41,942 nt of DNA. It comes from Burkholderiaceae bacterium (GTDB lineage: Bacteria; Pseudomonadota; Gammaproteobacteria; Burkholderiales; Burkholderiaceae_D). Below the pieces are notes generated by a model. The model had not been told where the DNA came from. It was given only the letters and a program-made list of their open reading frames with translations, and made no database searches. The stretch spans positions 1 to 41,942 of the forward strand of contig JAISAG010000159.1 in assembly GCA_031266815.1 (NCBI GenBank), given 5' to 3'. The position numbers and the translations under genes are program-made. Position 1 is the stretch's first letter; each line of letters starts with the position of its first letter. Below, piece after piece: positions 19,822-28,802 of the stretch.

Positions 19822-20496
19822 TCAAGTGCGCAGAAAGTGAAACAGGTTGCGCAACATGCCCGCTGTTGCCCCCCATATCATGTAAGACTGATAGGGCACC
19901 GCATAAAAAGTGATGCGCTCGGCGCGTCCGGGTATGTCCGCGGAACGGCGCTCGTAATTGGCGCCCGTCAGCAGCCACGAAAGAGGCACCTCGAACACTT
20001 CTGCGACCTCGTAGGGGTCCGTCTGGATGGAAAACGGCGGATGAACGAGAGACACGACGGGCATTACGCGGTAACCGGTACCCGTAAGATACTCCGGCAA
20101 GGTTCCCAGAATGTCCACACAATGGCGACCAACGCCCACCTCTTCCTCCATCTCGCGCAATGCGGTTTCGATACGGGAGGAATCCGTCAGGTCAACCCGT
20201 CCGCCGGGGAAACTGATCTGCCCCGCGTGGTCCTGCAAATGCGCCGCACGGCGGGTCAGCAGCACTCGCAGGTCGTCTTCATCATGCACAACGATGGGCA
20301 CCAGAACTGCTGCGGGAATCCACCGGTTTCTTCCCACGGTCAGCGGCCGCTCCGGCATAACCTCGGGAATCCATGCAGGCGGGTTGGAAAAACGATAGCG
20401 CAACCACTGTGGATTAATCCGCTCCGCGGGCACAGCCGGTTCATCGCACCGTGAATCCACTGCCATTGTTGCCGGGTCAAATACGGGAAAAGCCAT
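19822..20496 (-). CDS. NUDIX hydrolase, CoA pyrophosphatase (NudL) type
   Basis: LLTRRAAHLQDHAGQISFPGGRVDLTDSSRIETALREMEEEVGV; TGGAGA ribosome site upstream of ATGGCTTTTCCC. Confidence 0.9.
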   Translation of the reverse strand: MAFPVFDPATMAVDSRCDEPAVPAERINPQWLRYRFSNPPAWIPEVMPERPLTVGRNRWIPAAVLVPIVVHDEDDLRVLLTRRAAHLQDHAGQISFPGGRVDLTDSSRIETALREMEEEVGVGRHCVDILGTLPEYLTGTGYRVMPVVSLVHPPFSIQTDPYEVAEVFEVPLSWLLTGANYERRSADIPGRAERITFYAVPYQSYMIWGATAGMLRNLFHFLRT

Positions 20497-20507
20497 GTTT
20501 TCTCCAC

Positions 20508-20536
20508 AAAAAAGGGACACTCTCTCCGAATGCCCC
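20508..20536 (-). terminator. rho-independent terminator after the rpsP-rimM-trmD-rplS operon
   Basis: Minus strand GGGGCATTC-ggaga-GAGTGTCCC-TTTTTT (9-bp stem with two G-U pairs). Confidence 0.7.
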
Positions 20537-20574
20537 TCTCTCCACCCCGCACGCGTCCCGCTCCAGGCAGCGCA

Positions 20575-20952
20575 CTACTCGGCGGACGCCGTGCTTTTGA
20601 CGGACAACTTTTCCTTGATGCGCGCCGACTTGCCGGAACGTTCGCGCAAGTAGTACAACTTGGCGCGACGAACATCTCCGCGGCGCTTGACCTCAATAGA
20701 CGCTATCAGCGGGGAATACAACTGGAATGTCCGCTCCACTCCCTCGCCAGACGAAATCTTGCGAACAATAAAATTGGAATGGATCCCTCTCTTGCGGCGC
20801 GAAATGACAACCCCTTCGTATGCCTGCACCCGCTTGCGGTTTCCTTCAACCACATTGACATTAACCACTACCGTATCCCCCGGCGCAAAATCGGGGATAT
20901 CTTTCCCGAGTCGCGCCATTTCTTCCTGCTCAAGCTGCTGAATCAAATTCAT
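20575..20952 (-). CDS. rplS: 50S ribosomal protein L19
   Basis: [60 protein letters not shown]. Confidence 0.98.
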   Translation of the reverse strand: MNLIQQLEQEEMARLGKDIPDFAPGDTVVVNVNVVEGNRKRVQAYEGVVISRRKRGIHSNFIVRKISSGEGVERTFQLYSPLIASIEVKRRGDVRRAKLYYLRERSGKSARIKEKLSVKSTASAE

Positions 20953-21099
20953 GTCATCTCCTGTACCATCATGCCAGCACTGTCGGTTATCCGCTTTTCT
21001 TCTTGTGTCCGGATATCAGTCTGACAGAGGATGGGGTCATATAAAAAACACTTCCTAACCCTGCATTTTATCACGCATTCCGGCGGCGCGCAGCACACA

Positions 21100-21852
21100 C
21101 TACCCCGGAAACGCCTTTAAAAAGGCTTCATCTGTCAAAGACAGCCTGCCCGCCGCGCGCGCCTGCTCAATCAAGTCGGGACGACGCTTCTGCGTGAGCA
21201 ACAACGCCTGCTCTCTGCGCCACGTCGCTATCTCGGCGTGATTCCCTCCCAACAGGACGGGCGGCACGACCAAACCCGCATATTCCGGCGGGCGGGTATA
21301 GTGCGGACAATCCAGTATGCCCGCAACAAAGCTGTCCTGCTCAGCGGACAAGTCGTCATGCAATACCTGCGGCAATTGCCTGATTAACGCGTCCATCAAG
21401 GCCATGGCCGGAATTTCTCCGCCGGACAACACAAAGTCGCCCATACTGATTTCCTCATCAACATGCAGGTCAATCACGCGTTGGTCAATCCCCTCATACC
21501 TGCCGCACAGCAGGATCAGCCCCGGCTTTTCCTTCAGCGCCATAACGCGGTCATGCGTCAAGCGATCTCCTTGCGGCGACAGACAAATGACGTGCGCACA
21601 CCGGACTCCGGCAACACACTGCCGCTGCCTCGCCGCTGCAATGGCTTTTTCCAGCGGCTCAATCTGCATCACCATACCCGGGCCACCGCCATAAGGGCGA
21701 TCATCTACGGTACGGTAACGGTCAGTCGCGAAATCGCGCGGGTTCCACAAAGTCAGGGCGCACCGCCCCTCTTCAAACGCCCGACGGGTGACCCCGGATT
21801 GGGTCAGCGAAGAAAACATCTCGGGGAAAAGCGTCACGACATCGAAATACAT
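21100..21852 (-). CDS. trmD: tRNA (guanine-N1)-methyltransferase
   Basis: [66 protein letters not shown]. Confidence 0.98.
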   Translation of the reverse strand: MYFDVVTLFPEMFSSLTQSGVTRRAFEEGRCALTLWNPRDFATDRYRTVDDRPYGGGPGMVMQIEPLEKAIAAARQRQCVAGVRCAHVICLSPQGDRLTHDRVMALKEKPGLILLCGRYEGIDQRVIDLHVDEEISMGDFVLSGGEIPAMALMDALIRQLPQVLHDDLSAEQDSFVAGILDCPHYTRPPEYAGLVVPPVLLGGNHAEIATWRREQALLLTQKRRPDLIEQARAAGRLSLTDEAFLKAFPG

Positions 21853-21886
21853 CGGACAATCTCTCAGTGTCGGCAGGATGCAAGGG

Positions 21887-22441
21887 TCAGTAGTCCGCTT
21901 CCCAATCCACGACTATTCTTTTTTTCGGCAAATCAACCTGCTCAATGAAGGGCGCCACAAAGGGAATCAGGCATTCCCCGGCAGCATCCGGCAGACGAAC
22001 GCGCAAAATGGGATGGGCGGGATTATCCATCAGGGCGTGAACCGCACCGAGCAACACACCACGGCGGTTTATCACCTGCAAACCGATCAGGTCAACCCAA
22101 TAGAATTCGTTTTCGTCCAAAACGGGAAAGGATGCGCGCGACACGTGAACCAGTGCTCCTCTCAGGGCCTCTGCCTCCTCGCGGGAGCGAATCTCCGCCA
22201 TGTGGGCCAATAACTCGCCACCATGCGGGCGCACATCCAGCACACGGACGGAACGCAAACCCTCCCTGTCAAGCCACCACACTCTGGCAACAAACAGGCT
22301 GGACGCTTCATCAGAATACGGTCTGATGCGCACCCACCCCTCTACGCCATACGACCCCGTGACATGCGCCACCGCCACAAGGTCTGCCGGAACCGGCGTT
22401 ATCGAACCCTCGCGCGCCGGGTTTTTGACCGCGCCGGACAC
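21887..22441 (-). CDS. rimM: ribosome maturation factor RimM
   Basis: [51 protein letters not shown]; operon position. Confidence 0.97.
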   Translation of the reverse strand: MSGAVKNPAREGSITPVPADLVAVAHVTGSYGVEGWVRIRPYSDEASSLFVARVWWLDREGLRSVRVLDVRPHGGELLAHMAEIRSREEAEALRGALVHVSRASFPVLDENEFYWVDLIGLQVINRRGVLLGAVHALMDNPAHPILRVRLPDAAGECLIPFVAPFIEQVDLPKKRIVVDWEADY

Positions 22442-22446
22442 ATTGC

Positions 22447-22695
22447 TCAGACGGACTGGCGGGATTGACGGACCAACCGTGCCACAGTAGGCGACAACTT
22501 CGCCCCGACGCTCTGCCAGTGGGCGAGACGATCCGCCGCGATGTGCAACCCTTTCTCGTTTTCAGAGGCAAACGGATTATACATACCAATGCGCTCAATA
22601 AAACGACCATCACGACGGTTGCGGGAATCAGCTGCCACAATCCGGTAGAATGGGCGTTTCTTCGCGCCACCACGCGCCAAACGAATAACAACCAT
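22447..22695 (-). CDS. rpsP: 30S ribosomal protein S16
   Basis: [41 protein letters not shown]. Confidence 0.98.
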   Translation of the reverse strand: MVVIRLARGGAKKRPFYRIVAADSRNRRDGRFIERIGMYNPFASENEKGLHIAADRLAHWQSVGAKLSPTVARLVRQSRQSV

Positions 22696-22755
22696 GGTTA
22701 TTTCCCAAAATAATCAATACATGAACGGAGCATTATATTCCGATTTTTCAATATA

Positions 22756-23544
22756 TCAAACCCCCGTTTGTCCCGGAAGAAAACCGGCTCCCCCGGAAAT
22801 ACGCGACCGACCTTCCTCCTTGGTGACAATCAATTTTTGGTACAGTCCCCCGAAAAAGATTTCTTTCTCCAGAACGGCATGGGGAACTGCCGCAGGCAGA
22901 TAACCAGCAAGATCGTTATGCCACATATCGTCCGCAAACGGCTCGAACAGCGTGAACACCGCCTTTTGCCATAACCGGAACGGGTGCAAGGCATGCGGGC
23001 AATGGAAGTCCAGCAGGACCAGACGCCCGCCGGGTTTGAGCACCCGCAACGCCTCCGACAACATGACGCGTCTTTGCTCCGCAGGCAATTCGTGCGCCAG
23101 AAAAAACACCAGAACAAAATCATACCTGTCCGCAGGAAAAGGGAGTGCACAGGCGTCACACAGATGAAACCGGATGCGTTTGTCCGGCAAAGACAATTTT
23201 CTTTTTGCATTCTCCAGCTGCAAGGGCAACACATCCACCAGATCGAACCGCCCCTGTTCACCCAACTGCCGCTGTATACGCGGAACCAGTTGCCCGTACG
23301 CGTTGGCAACCTGCAATACGGCACCCTCAATTGGATTGGACAAGCTGGACAACGCCGCTGCGACCAGACGACGATAATTGCCCAGCAAAACCAGATTGAT
23401 CAGCGGCGCCCTGTCCCAAAACCAGACCGCCAACGGATGTCCATAAGCCCACCAGTACGTTTGCCGCAGATAATCCGGTGCCTCCGGCGACACTGCCCGG
23501 GGCACCTCGTCCTCGCACATCCGTTCTTCTTCCGATGCGTTCAT
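22756..23544 (-). CDS. rquA: class I SAM-dependent enzyme, probable rhodoquinone biosynthesis protein RquA
   Basis: PDYLRQTYWWAYGHPLAVWFWDRAPLINLVLLGNYRRL...VLQVANAYGQLVPRIQRQL...DLVDVLPLQLENAKRKL...FVLVFFLAHELPAEQRR...EKEIFFGGLYQKLIV matches the remembered RquA pattern (YWWAY-HP, QVA-x2-YG, FFLxHExP, FFGGLYQK). Confidence 0.8.
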   Translation of the reverse strand: MNASEEERMCEDEVPRAVSPEAPDYLRQTYWWAYGHPLAVWFWDRAPLINLVLLGNYRRLVAAALSSLSNPIEGAVLQVANAYGQLVPRIQRQLGEQGRFDLVDVLPLQLENAKRKLSLPDKRIRFHLCDACALPFPADRYDFVLVFFLAHELPAEQRRVMLSEALRVLKPGGRLVLLDFHCPHALHPFRLWQKAVFTLFEPFADDMWHNDLAGYLPAAVPHAVLEKEIFFGGLYQKLIVTKEEGRSRISGGAGFLPGQTGV

Positions 23545-23676
23545 ATCGTACCCATTCTACCCTTTCGGGTTCCGGGAAGACACACTTGCCTTGTCTGCGC
23601 ACCACTATTTCCATCACGCAACAGAAAAATGGTAATATGCCTGCGACAGCGCCACGAGCGGGAGAAAGACCCTGTG

Positions 23677-24945
23677 ATGTTTTCGATGCCCATCCCTACC
23701 CAGCGGTATTTTGCCGTTATCAATGCTGGCTCGTCCAGCTACAAATTTTCCCTGTTTGCCGAAATGGATGATGCCCGTCTGGAGCGCCATACCTTTGGCG
23801 AAATAGAGGGGGTTGGTCGGGACGACCCCTTCTTCCTTGCAAGAGACAGTGACCGGCGCATCGTCAGCCAGCATAGCTGGGGAACCCGGATGACCAGCCA
23901 GGCCCTTCTGGAATTTTTGGTTGACTGGATAGAAGTCCACCTTTCCCCCAACCGTTTGAACGCAGTGGGACACAGGGTGGTACACGGCGGGCCCGACTTT
24001 GTCGAGCCTGTCCTGTTGACACCGGATACGCTGGAGAGACTGCGTCGGCTTACCCCGCTTACCCCCTTGCACCACCCGAGAGTACTGGGAGTCATGGATG
24101 TGCTGACCGCGCGCTATCCCGACCTGTGCCAAATCGCCTGCTTTGACACCTCTTTTCACCAGACAAACCCCTATCTATCCCGCCTGTACGGATTGCCCGG
24201 GCACCTGACCGAAAAAGGGCTTGTCCGCTATGGCTTCCACGGCCTTTCCTACGAATACGTCATCGGAGAACTGCAACAGATAGACCCTGTTGCGGCACGG
24301 GGACGCACCATTATTGCCCATTTGGGAAGCGGTGCCAGCCTGTGCGGACTGATTGACGGGAAAAGCATTGCCAGCACCATGGGATTTTCCACGCTGGACG
24401 GGCTGGTGATGGGAACGCGAACAGGGGCGCTGGATCCGGGCGTTATCCTGTATCTGCTCCGCTATGAAAACATGAGTGTTGAAGAGTTGGAAACCATGCT
24501 TTACAAGGAATCGGGGCTTTTGGGGGTTTCCGGCATCAGCGCGGACATGCGTGATCTGTTGACGACGGGAAACCCCGCCTCAAGAACCGCGCTGGATCTG
24601 TTTGTTTACCGCGTTATCCGTGAAACAGGTTCGCTCATGGCCGCTATCGGCGGCGTTGACAACCTCGTCTTCACTGCCGGTATTGGCGAACGTTCCCCCG
24701 AAATCCGCGCAGCCATCTGCAAAGGGCTGGACTGGCTCGGCATCCGGATAGACGAAGACGCCAACCAGCACGGACACCTCTCCATCCACGCGCCAGACAG
24801 TAAAATACCCGTCTGGATCATCCCTACATTTGAAGAGCTCATGATTGCCCGCCACGGCGCACGCCTTTCCGCCGCGTTTGAGGCAGCGAAGCGGGCGCAG
24901 GCGACCGAACCACCTCCTGCAGAGACCATCGCGGGCGAACAGTAA
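23677..24945 (+). CDS. ackA: acetate kinase
   Basis: [81 protein letters not shown]. Confidence 0.95.
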   Translation: MFSMPIPTQRYFAVINAGSSSYKFSLFAEMDDARLERHTFGEIEGVGRDDPFFLARDSDRRIVSQHSWGTRMTSQALLEFLVDWIEVHLSPNRLNAVGHRVVHGGPDFVEPVLLTPDTLERLRRLTPLTPLHHPRVLGVMDVLTARYPDLCQIACFDTSFHQTNPYLSRLYGLPGHLTEKGLVRYGFHGLSYEYVIGELQQIDPVAARGRTIIAHLGSGASLCGLIDGKSIASTMGFSTLDGLVMGTRTGALDPGVILYLLRYENMSVEELETMLYKESGLLGVSGISADMRDLLTTGNPASRTALDLFVYRVIRETGSLMAAIGGVDNLVFTAGIGERSPEIRAAICKGLDWLGIRIDEDANQHGHLSIHAPDSKIPVWIIPTFEELMIARHGARLSAAFEAAKRAQATEPPPAETIAGEQ

Positions 24946-25927
24946 ACCGATAGTCCCGCGTTATGGACTCTGGAACGTGCAGCAGGCGCATGGCGCCCGC
25001 CAGCGCAATCATGGCGCCGTTATCCGTACAAAACGCCAGGTCGGGATAATACACGCGGGCATCCCTTTCCTCTGCCATTTTGTCCAGACCAGCACGCAAC
25101 TGCCGGTTTGCCCCCACACCACCGGCAACCACCAGGCGCCGCAACGCCGTTTCATCCAGCGCGCGGGCGCACTTCGCCACCAGCACATCCACCGCCGCGT
25201 CTACAAACCCGCGTGCTACATCGGCGCGCCGTGCGTCATCCATCGGCAAGTCTTTCCGGGTCATCGTCAATAGTGCTGTTTTCAACCCGGAAAAACTGAA
25301 ATTCAAATCACCGGAATGCAGCAGCGGACGAGGCAAGCGACACACCCCCGTACGCCCGGATTCTGCCAGTTCGGACAAGGCTGCCCCGCCCGGATAGGGC
25401 AGTCCAAGCAATTTGGCTGATTTGTCAAACGCCTCACCAGCCGCATCATCCAGCGTTTCACCAAGCAAAATGTACTGCGCAACGCCATCCACTTGCATCA
25501 ACTGGGTATGTCCACCGGAAACAAGGAGAGCGACAAAGGGAAAATCAGGCGGAACAGGAGAAAGCAGCGGAGACAGCAAATGTCCTTCCAGATGATGAAT
25601 ACCGACTGCCGGTTTACCCAGCGCCAGCGCCAGACTGCATCCGAACGAAGCCCCGACCAGCAGGGCGCCCGCCAGCCCGGGACCCTGCGTATAAGCGACC
25701 ATGTCTATGTCTGTGCGCGACAGGTTTGCCTGCTCAAGCGCCATCTCCAGCAAGGAGGCTATCCGGCGAATGTGGTCTCGCGAAGCCAGTTCGGGCACCA
25801 CTCCGCCGTATGCGGCGTGCAAGGCAATCTGCGAATGCAATGTGTGGGCAAGCAACCCCTTGCCTGTATCGTACAAACCAATACCTGTCTCATCACAGGA
25901 TGTTTCAATGCCCAGCACGACCATCAT
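24839..25927 (-). CDS. tsaD: tRNA N6-adenosine threonylcarbamoyltransferase
   Basis: [42 protein letters not shown]-type metal motif ([14 protein letters not shown]), [22 protein letters not shown]. Confidence 0.97.
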   Translation of the reverse strand: MMVVLGIETSCDETGIGLYDTGKGLLAHTLHSQIALHAAYGGVVPELASRDHIRRIASLLEMALEQANLSRTDIDMVAYTQGPGLAGALLVGASFGCSLALALGKPAVGIHHLEGHLLSPLLSPVPPDFPFVALLVSGGHTQLMQVDGVAQYILLGETLDDAAGEAFDKSAKLLGLPYPGGAALSELAESGRTGVCRLPRPLLHSGDLNFSFSGLKTALLTMTRKDLPMDDARRADVARGFVDAAVDVLVAKCARALDETALRRLVVAGGVGANRQLRAGLDKMAEERDARVYYPDLAFCTDNGAMIALAGAMRLLHVPESITRDYRFTVRPRWSLQEVVRSPAPASLPQTRRKGVRRGGQS

Positions 25928-25984
25928 ACCCTCTCGTTGCGCCCGAAAATAACGGTGCCTTCCCTCCGTACCGTACCAACCGGA

Positions 25985-26014
25985 TTGACACCTTTTTTTT
26001 TCCATGATTATAAT
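25985..26014 (+). promoter_or_regulatory. consensus sigma70 promoter of tRNA-Lys (TTGACA-N18-TATAAT)
   Basis: TTGACA at 25985-25990, TATAAT at 26009-26014; tRNA begins at 26024. Confidence 0.85.
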
Positions 26015-26023
26015 GATAGTTTC

Positions 26024-26099
26024 GGGTCGTTAGCTCAGTTGGTAGAGCAGCGGACTTTTAATCCGTTGGTCACAGGTTCGAATCCTGTACGGCCTACCA
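26024..26099 (+). tRNA. tRNA-Lys (anticodon TTT), CCA encoded
   Basis: GGGTCGTTAGCTCAGTTGGTAGAGCAGCGGACTTTTAATCCGTTGGTCACAGGTTCGAATCCTGTACGGCCTACCA folds as a 76-nt cloverleaf; anticodon loop ACTTTTAAT. Confidence 0.97.
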
Positions 26100-26301
26100 T
26101 TTTTCTGTTATCCCAAGTCCCGCAAAGCGCCGGGAAATCGCCGCCGCTGCGGCACATTATGACAGTTTGTTATTCCTGACGGTTCCCGTGCAGGGAGTCC
26201 GGCACAGGCGGATGACATGCTGCTTCAACGGAACGCAAGGGCAGGAAAGCGCGCCGCGAACCGGCCCGGCATCGTTTGCAAGTGCCGTCACGTGCCGGAA
26301 A

Positions 26302-26325
26302 AAGGGGAGCAAACCCCTTCTTTTT
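26302..26325 (+). terminator. rho-independent terminator upstream of the DUF484 gene, downstream of tRNA-Lys
   Basis: AAGGGG-agcaaa-CCCCTT-cTTTTT. Confidence 0.75.
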
Positions 26326-26391
26326 CCCCTTTCTTTTACGCCGCACTGCGCTAGAATGGGAAAATCTGTTTCGTATCTCAAGGGAACCCTC

Positions 26392-27057
26392 ATGACTCAA
26401 CACATTGATCCGGAAGCGGTTGCGGGTTATCTGAGCCGACATCCCGAATTCTTTAATGAACATGCCCTGCTGCTCAGCGAAATTCGGCTTTCCAGCCCCC
26501 GAATCGGCAATACCATTTCACTGCACGACCGCCAGATGGAAATCATGCGTGAAAAGTACAGGATGCTGGAACGGCGTATGGCGGAGATGGTGCAAATCGC
26601 GCGCAGCAACGATTCCCTGCTTTACCGCATACAGGAATGGACGCGTTCCCTCCTGAAGGTCGCGGACAACGCCAGCAGGCCCCACGCCATCACACTGGAA
26701 TTACAGAATATCCTGTCTGTCCCCTCTGCCACCCTCCGTCTGTGGCACCTTAAGGAAGAATACCGGGACAGATGGTACGCTGGCGACGTATCGGACGAAA
26801 TTATCCAGTATGCGGAAAAACTGTCCGTTCCCTATTGTGGGCAAAGCGACGGCTCGCCCGTGCGCGGCTGGTTTGACGCGGAACAGCAACCGGTTGCATC
26901 CCTTGCTGTCGCGCCACTCCGCAAGGACGATATGGTATTTGGGCTGATTGTGATGGGATCGCCCGAAGAAACGCGCTTCCGTGCGGACATGGCAACAGAT
27001 TTTCTGTCCGAAATCGCGAAGACAGCCAGCGCGGCACTGGAATGCCTGACAGCGTGA
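26392..27057 (+). CDS. DUF484 family protein
   Basis: VAGYLSRHPEFFNEHALLLSEIRL...GNTISLHDRQMEIMREKYRMLERRMAEMVQIARSNDSL; overlaps xerC. Confidence 0.9.
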   Translation: MTQHIDPEAVAGYLSRHPEFFNEHALLLSEIRLSSPRIGNTISLHDRQMEIMREKYRMLERRMAEMVQIARSNDSLLYRIQEWTRSLLKVADNASRPHAITLELQNILSVPSATLRLWHLKEEYRDRWYAGDVSDEIIQYAEKLSVPYCGQSDGSPVRGWFDAEQQPVASLAVAPLRKDDMVFGLIVMGSPEETRFRADMATDFLSEIAKTASAALECLTA

Positions 27058-28022
27058 ACACGGTCCCCACCTTCTCGGACGACGAGGCGGTGGAAACCTA
27101 TCTGGGTTGCCTGCAATCCCAACGCCAGTTCTCGCCCCACACCCTCGCCAGTTACCGCCGCGACTTGGCGCAACTGCGCCAACTATCGGAAGGAGCCCGC
27201 TTTTCTGCTCTGACCCCGAGCCACATCCGCCGCATGGTGTCCAAACTGCACGCTGGCGGGATGAATCCCCGCTCAATTGCCAGAAAGCTCTCGGCGTGGC
27301 GCGGTTTTTATAAATGGTTTGCTGAACAGGGTACGCTGGCCATCAATCCTGTTGACCACATCCGTCCTCCTCGCAGGAAGAGGACACTGCCTGACGCGCT
27401 CCCCGTTGATTCCGCCATACAACTGGTGTCCGCACAGCAAGAAGTATCCGATGCCGCACCTGACGACCAGTTGACCGCACTGTGCAATCGGGCAATGTTT
27501 GAATTACTCTACTCCAGCGGACTGCGGGTATCGGAACTGACCGGGCTTGACAGACGCTACGTTTCCGAAAACGGCTATACCTCTTCCGGCTGGATCAATC
27601 TGGATGAACAGGAAGTTACCGTAACCGGAAAAGGAAACAAAAAACGCGCGGTGCCCGTTGGACAAGCGGCGACAGATGCTATCAGGGCATGGCTGGACGC
27701 ACGCGATACCCTGATGGATTCCCGCGCAGGCGACGGACACGCGCTTTTCGTCAACCTGCATGGTCGCAGAATGACTCCCCGTCTGGTACAACTGCGCCTG
27801 AAAGCGCGCGCACGCGCGCTGCGACTGCCGCAACACGTTCATCCGCACATGCTGCGCCATTCTTTTGCATCGCACGTTCTGCAATCGTCGGGTGATTTGA
27901 GGGCTGTTCAGGAAATGCTGGGTCACACATCCATCGCATCCACCCAGGTTTACACCGCACTGGACTTTCAGCATCTTGCAAAAATATACGATGCCGCCCA
28001 CCCCAGAGCAAAAAAACGCTAG
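27042..28022 (+). CDS. xerC: tyrosine recombinase XerC
   Basis: LLYSSGLRVSELTGLD, GKGNKKRAVPVG, PHMLRHSFASHVLQSSGDLRAVQEMLGHTSIASTQVYTALD. Confidence 0.95.
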   Translation: MPDSVNTVPTFSDDEAVETYLGCLQSQRQFSPHTLASYRRDLAQLRQLSEGARFSALTPSHIRRMVSKLHAGGMNPRSIARKLSAWRGFYKWFAEQGTLAINPVDHIRPPRRKRTLPDALPVDSAIQLVSAQQEVSDAAPDDQLTALCNRAMFELLYSSGLRVSELTGLDRRYVSENGYTSSGWINLDEQEVTVTGKGNKKRAVPVGQAATDAIRAWLDARDTLMDSRAGDGHALFVNLHGRRMTPRLVQLRLKARARALRLPQHVHPHMLRHSFASHVLQSSGDLRAVQEMLGHTSIASTQVYTALDFQHLAKIYDAAHPRAKKR

Positions 28023-28235
28023 GGGAAACTTGCCACGCCGCCCCCTTTCCGCCGTCGCCCACCGGGAAAAAACGGTGTCCTCGTCTTGCATCCCCGGCAA
28101 AAACACAATAGGATAACGGCTTTTCTTTACCCACCGGAATAAACTGGTTCAGTGAGACGAAATCCATTGTCTGGTGTCCGGCATTGTCGGTTTATAATGT
28201 GACGAGCGGGTATGTACACGAAGAGGGGGTAAGCC

Positions 28236-28760
28236 GTGAGCACAAACGCCAGCAAACAAACAGCCGCAAAACCAGCGGGCAAGTCCGCCAAGAAATCTGC
28301 GACCGCGTCCGGCACGAAACCTGCGCCGCAGGCAAAGTCGGCTGCCGAAAAGAAAATGCTGACAGAGCCGGAAATCCTTCGCATGGGCGAAGACGCGTAC
28401 ATGAACGACGACCAGCTGGCCTTTTTCAAGGTGCGTCTGCAAAAGCTGCAAGGGGACCTTATCAAGAATGCGGGAGAGACAACGGAAAACCTCAGGGAAA
28501 CCCCTCTTGTTCCCGACCCGGCTGACCGCGCCACAATTGAGGAAGAACACGCGCTGGAACTGCGCACACGCGACCGTGAACGCAAACTGCTGAAGAAAAT
28601 CACGCATTCCCTGTCTTGCATTGAAGAAAAAACCTACGGATGGTGTGAGGAAACTGGCGAGCCCATCGGAATAGCCAGGCTGCTGGCGCGACCGACAGCA
28701 ACACTCTCGCTGGAAGCACAGCAGCGGCGCGAACTAAAACAGAAGCTGTACGGCGACTAG
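28236..28760 (+). CDS. dksA: RNA polymerase-binding transcription factor DksA (reduced-cysteine zinc-finger variant)
   Basis: FFKVRLQKLQGDLIKNAGET, DPADRATIEEEHALELRTRDRERKLLKKI, YGWCEETGEPIGIARLLARPTATLSLEAQQRRE. Confidence 0.93.
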   Translation: MSTNASKQTAAKPAGKSAKKSATASGTKPAPQAKSAAEKKMLTEPEILRMGEDAYMNDDQLAFFKVRLQKLQGDLIKNAGETTENLRETPLVPDPADRATIEEEHALELRTRDRERKLLKKITHSLSCIEEKTYGWCEETGEPIGIARLLARPTATLSLEAQQRRELKQKLYGD

Positions 28761-28802
28761 CCCTCTGCCGCTCTGCGGCGGGAGCACCGTCGAGGGAACC
28801 CG

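Noticed and set aside
19799-20122. N-terminal extension of relA in the ORF track
   Set aside because: It overlaps the NUDIX gene and lacks RelA similarity; the start at 19798 (MVSPITFVSVHEKI) is preferred.
22984-23676. Upstream extension of the ackA ORF across the rquA locus
   Set aside because: The acetate kinase family begins at [15 protein letters not shown]; the extension is antisense to rquA. The start at 23677 is preferred.
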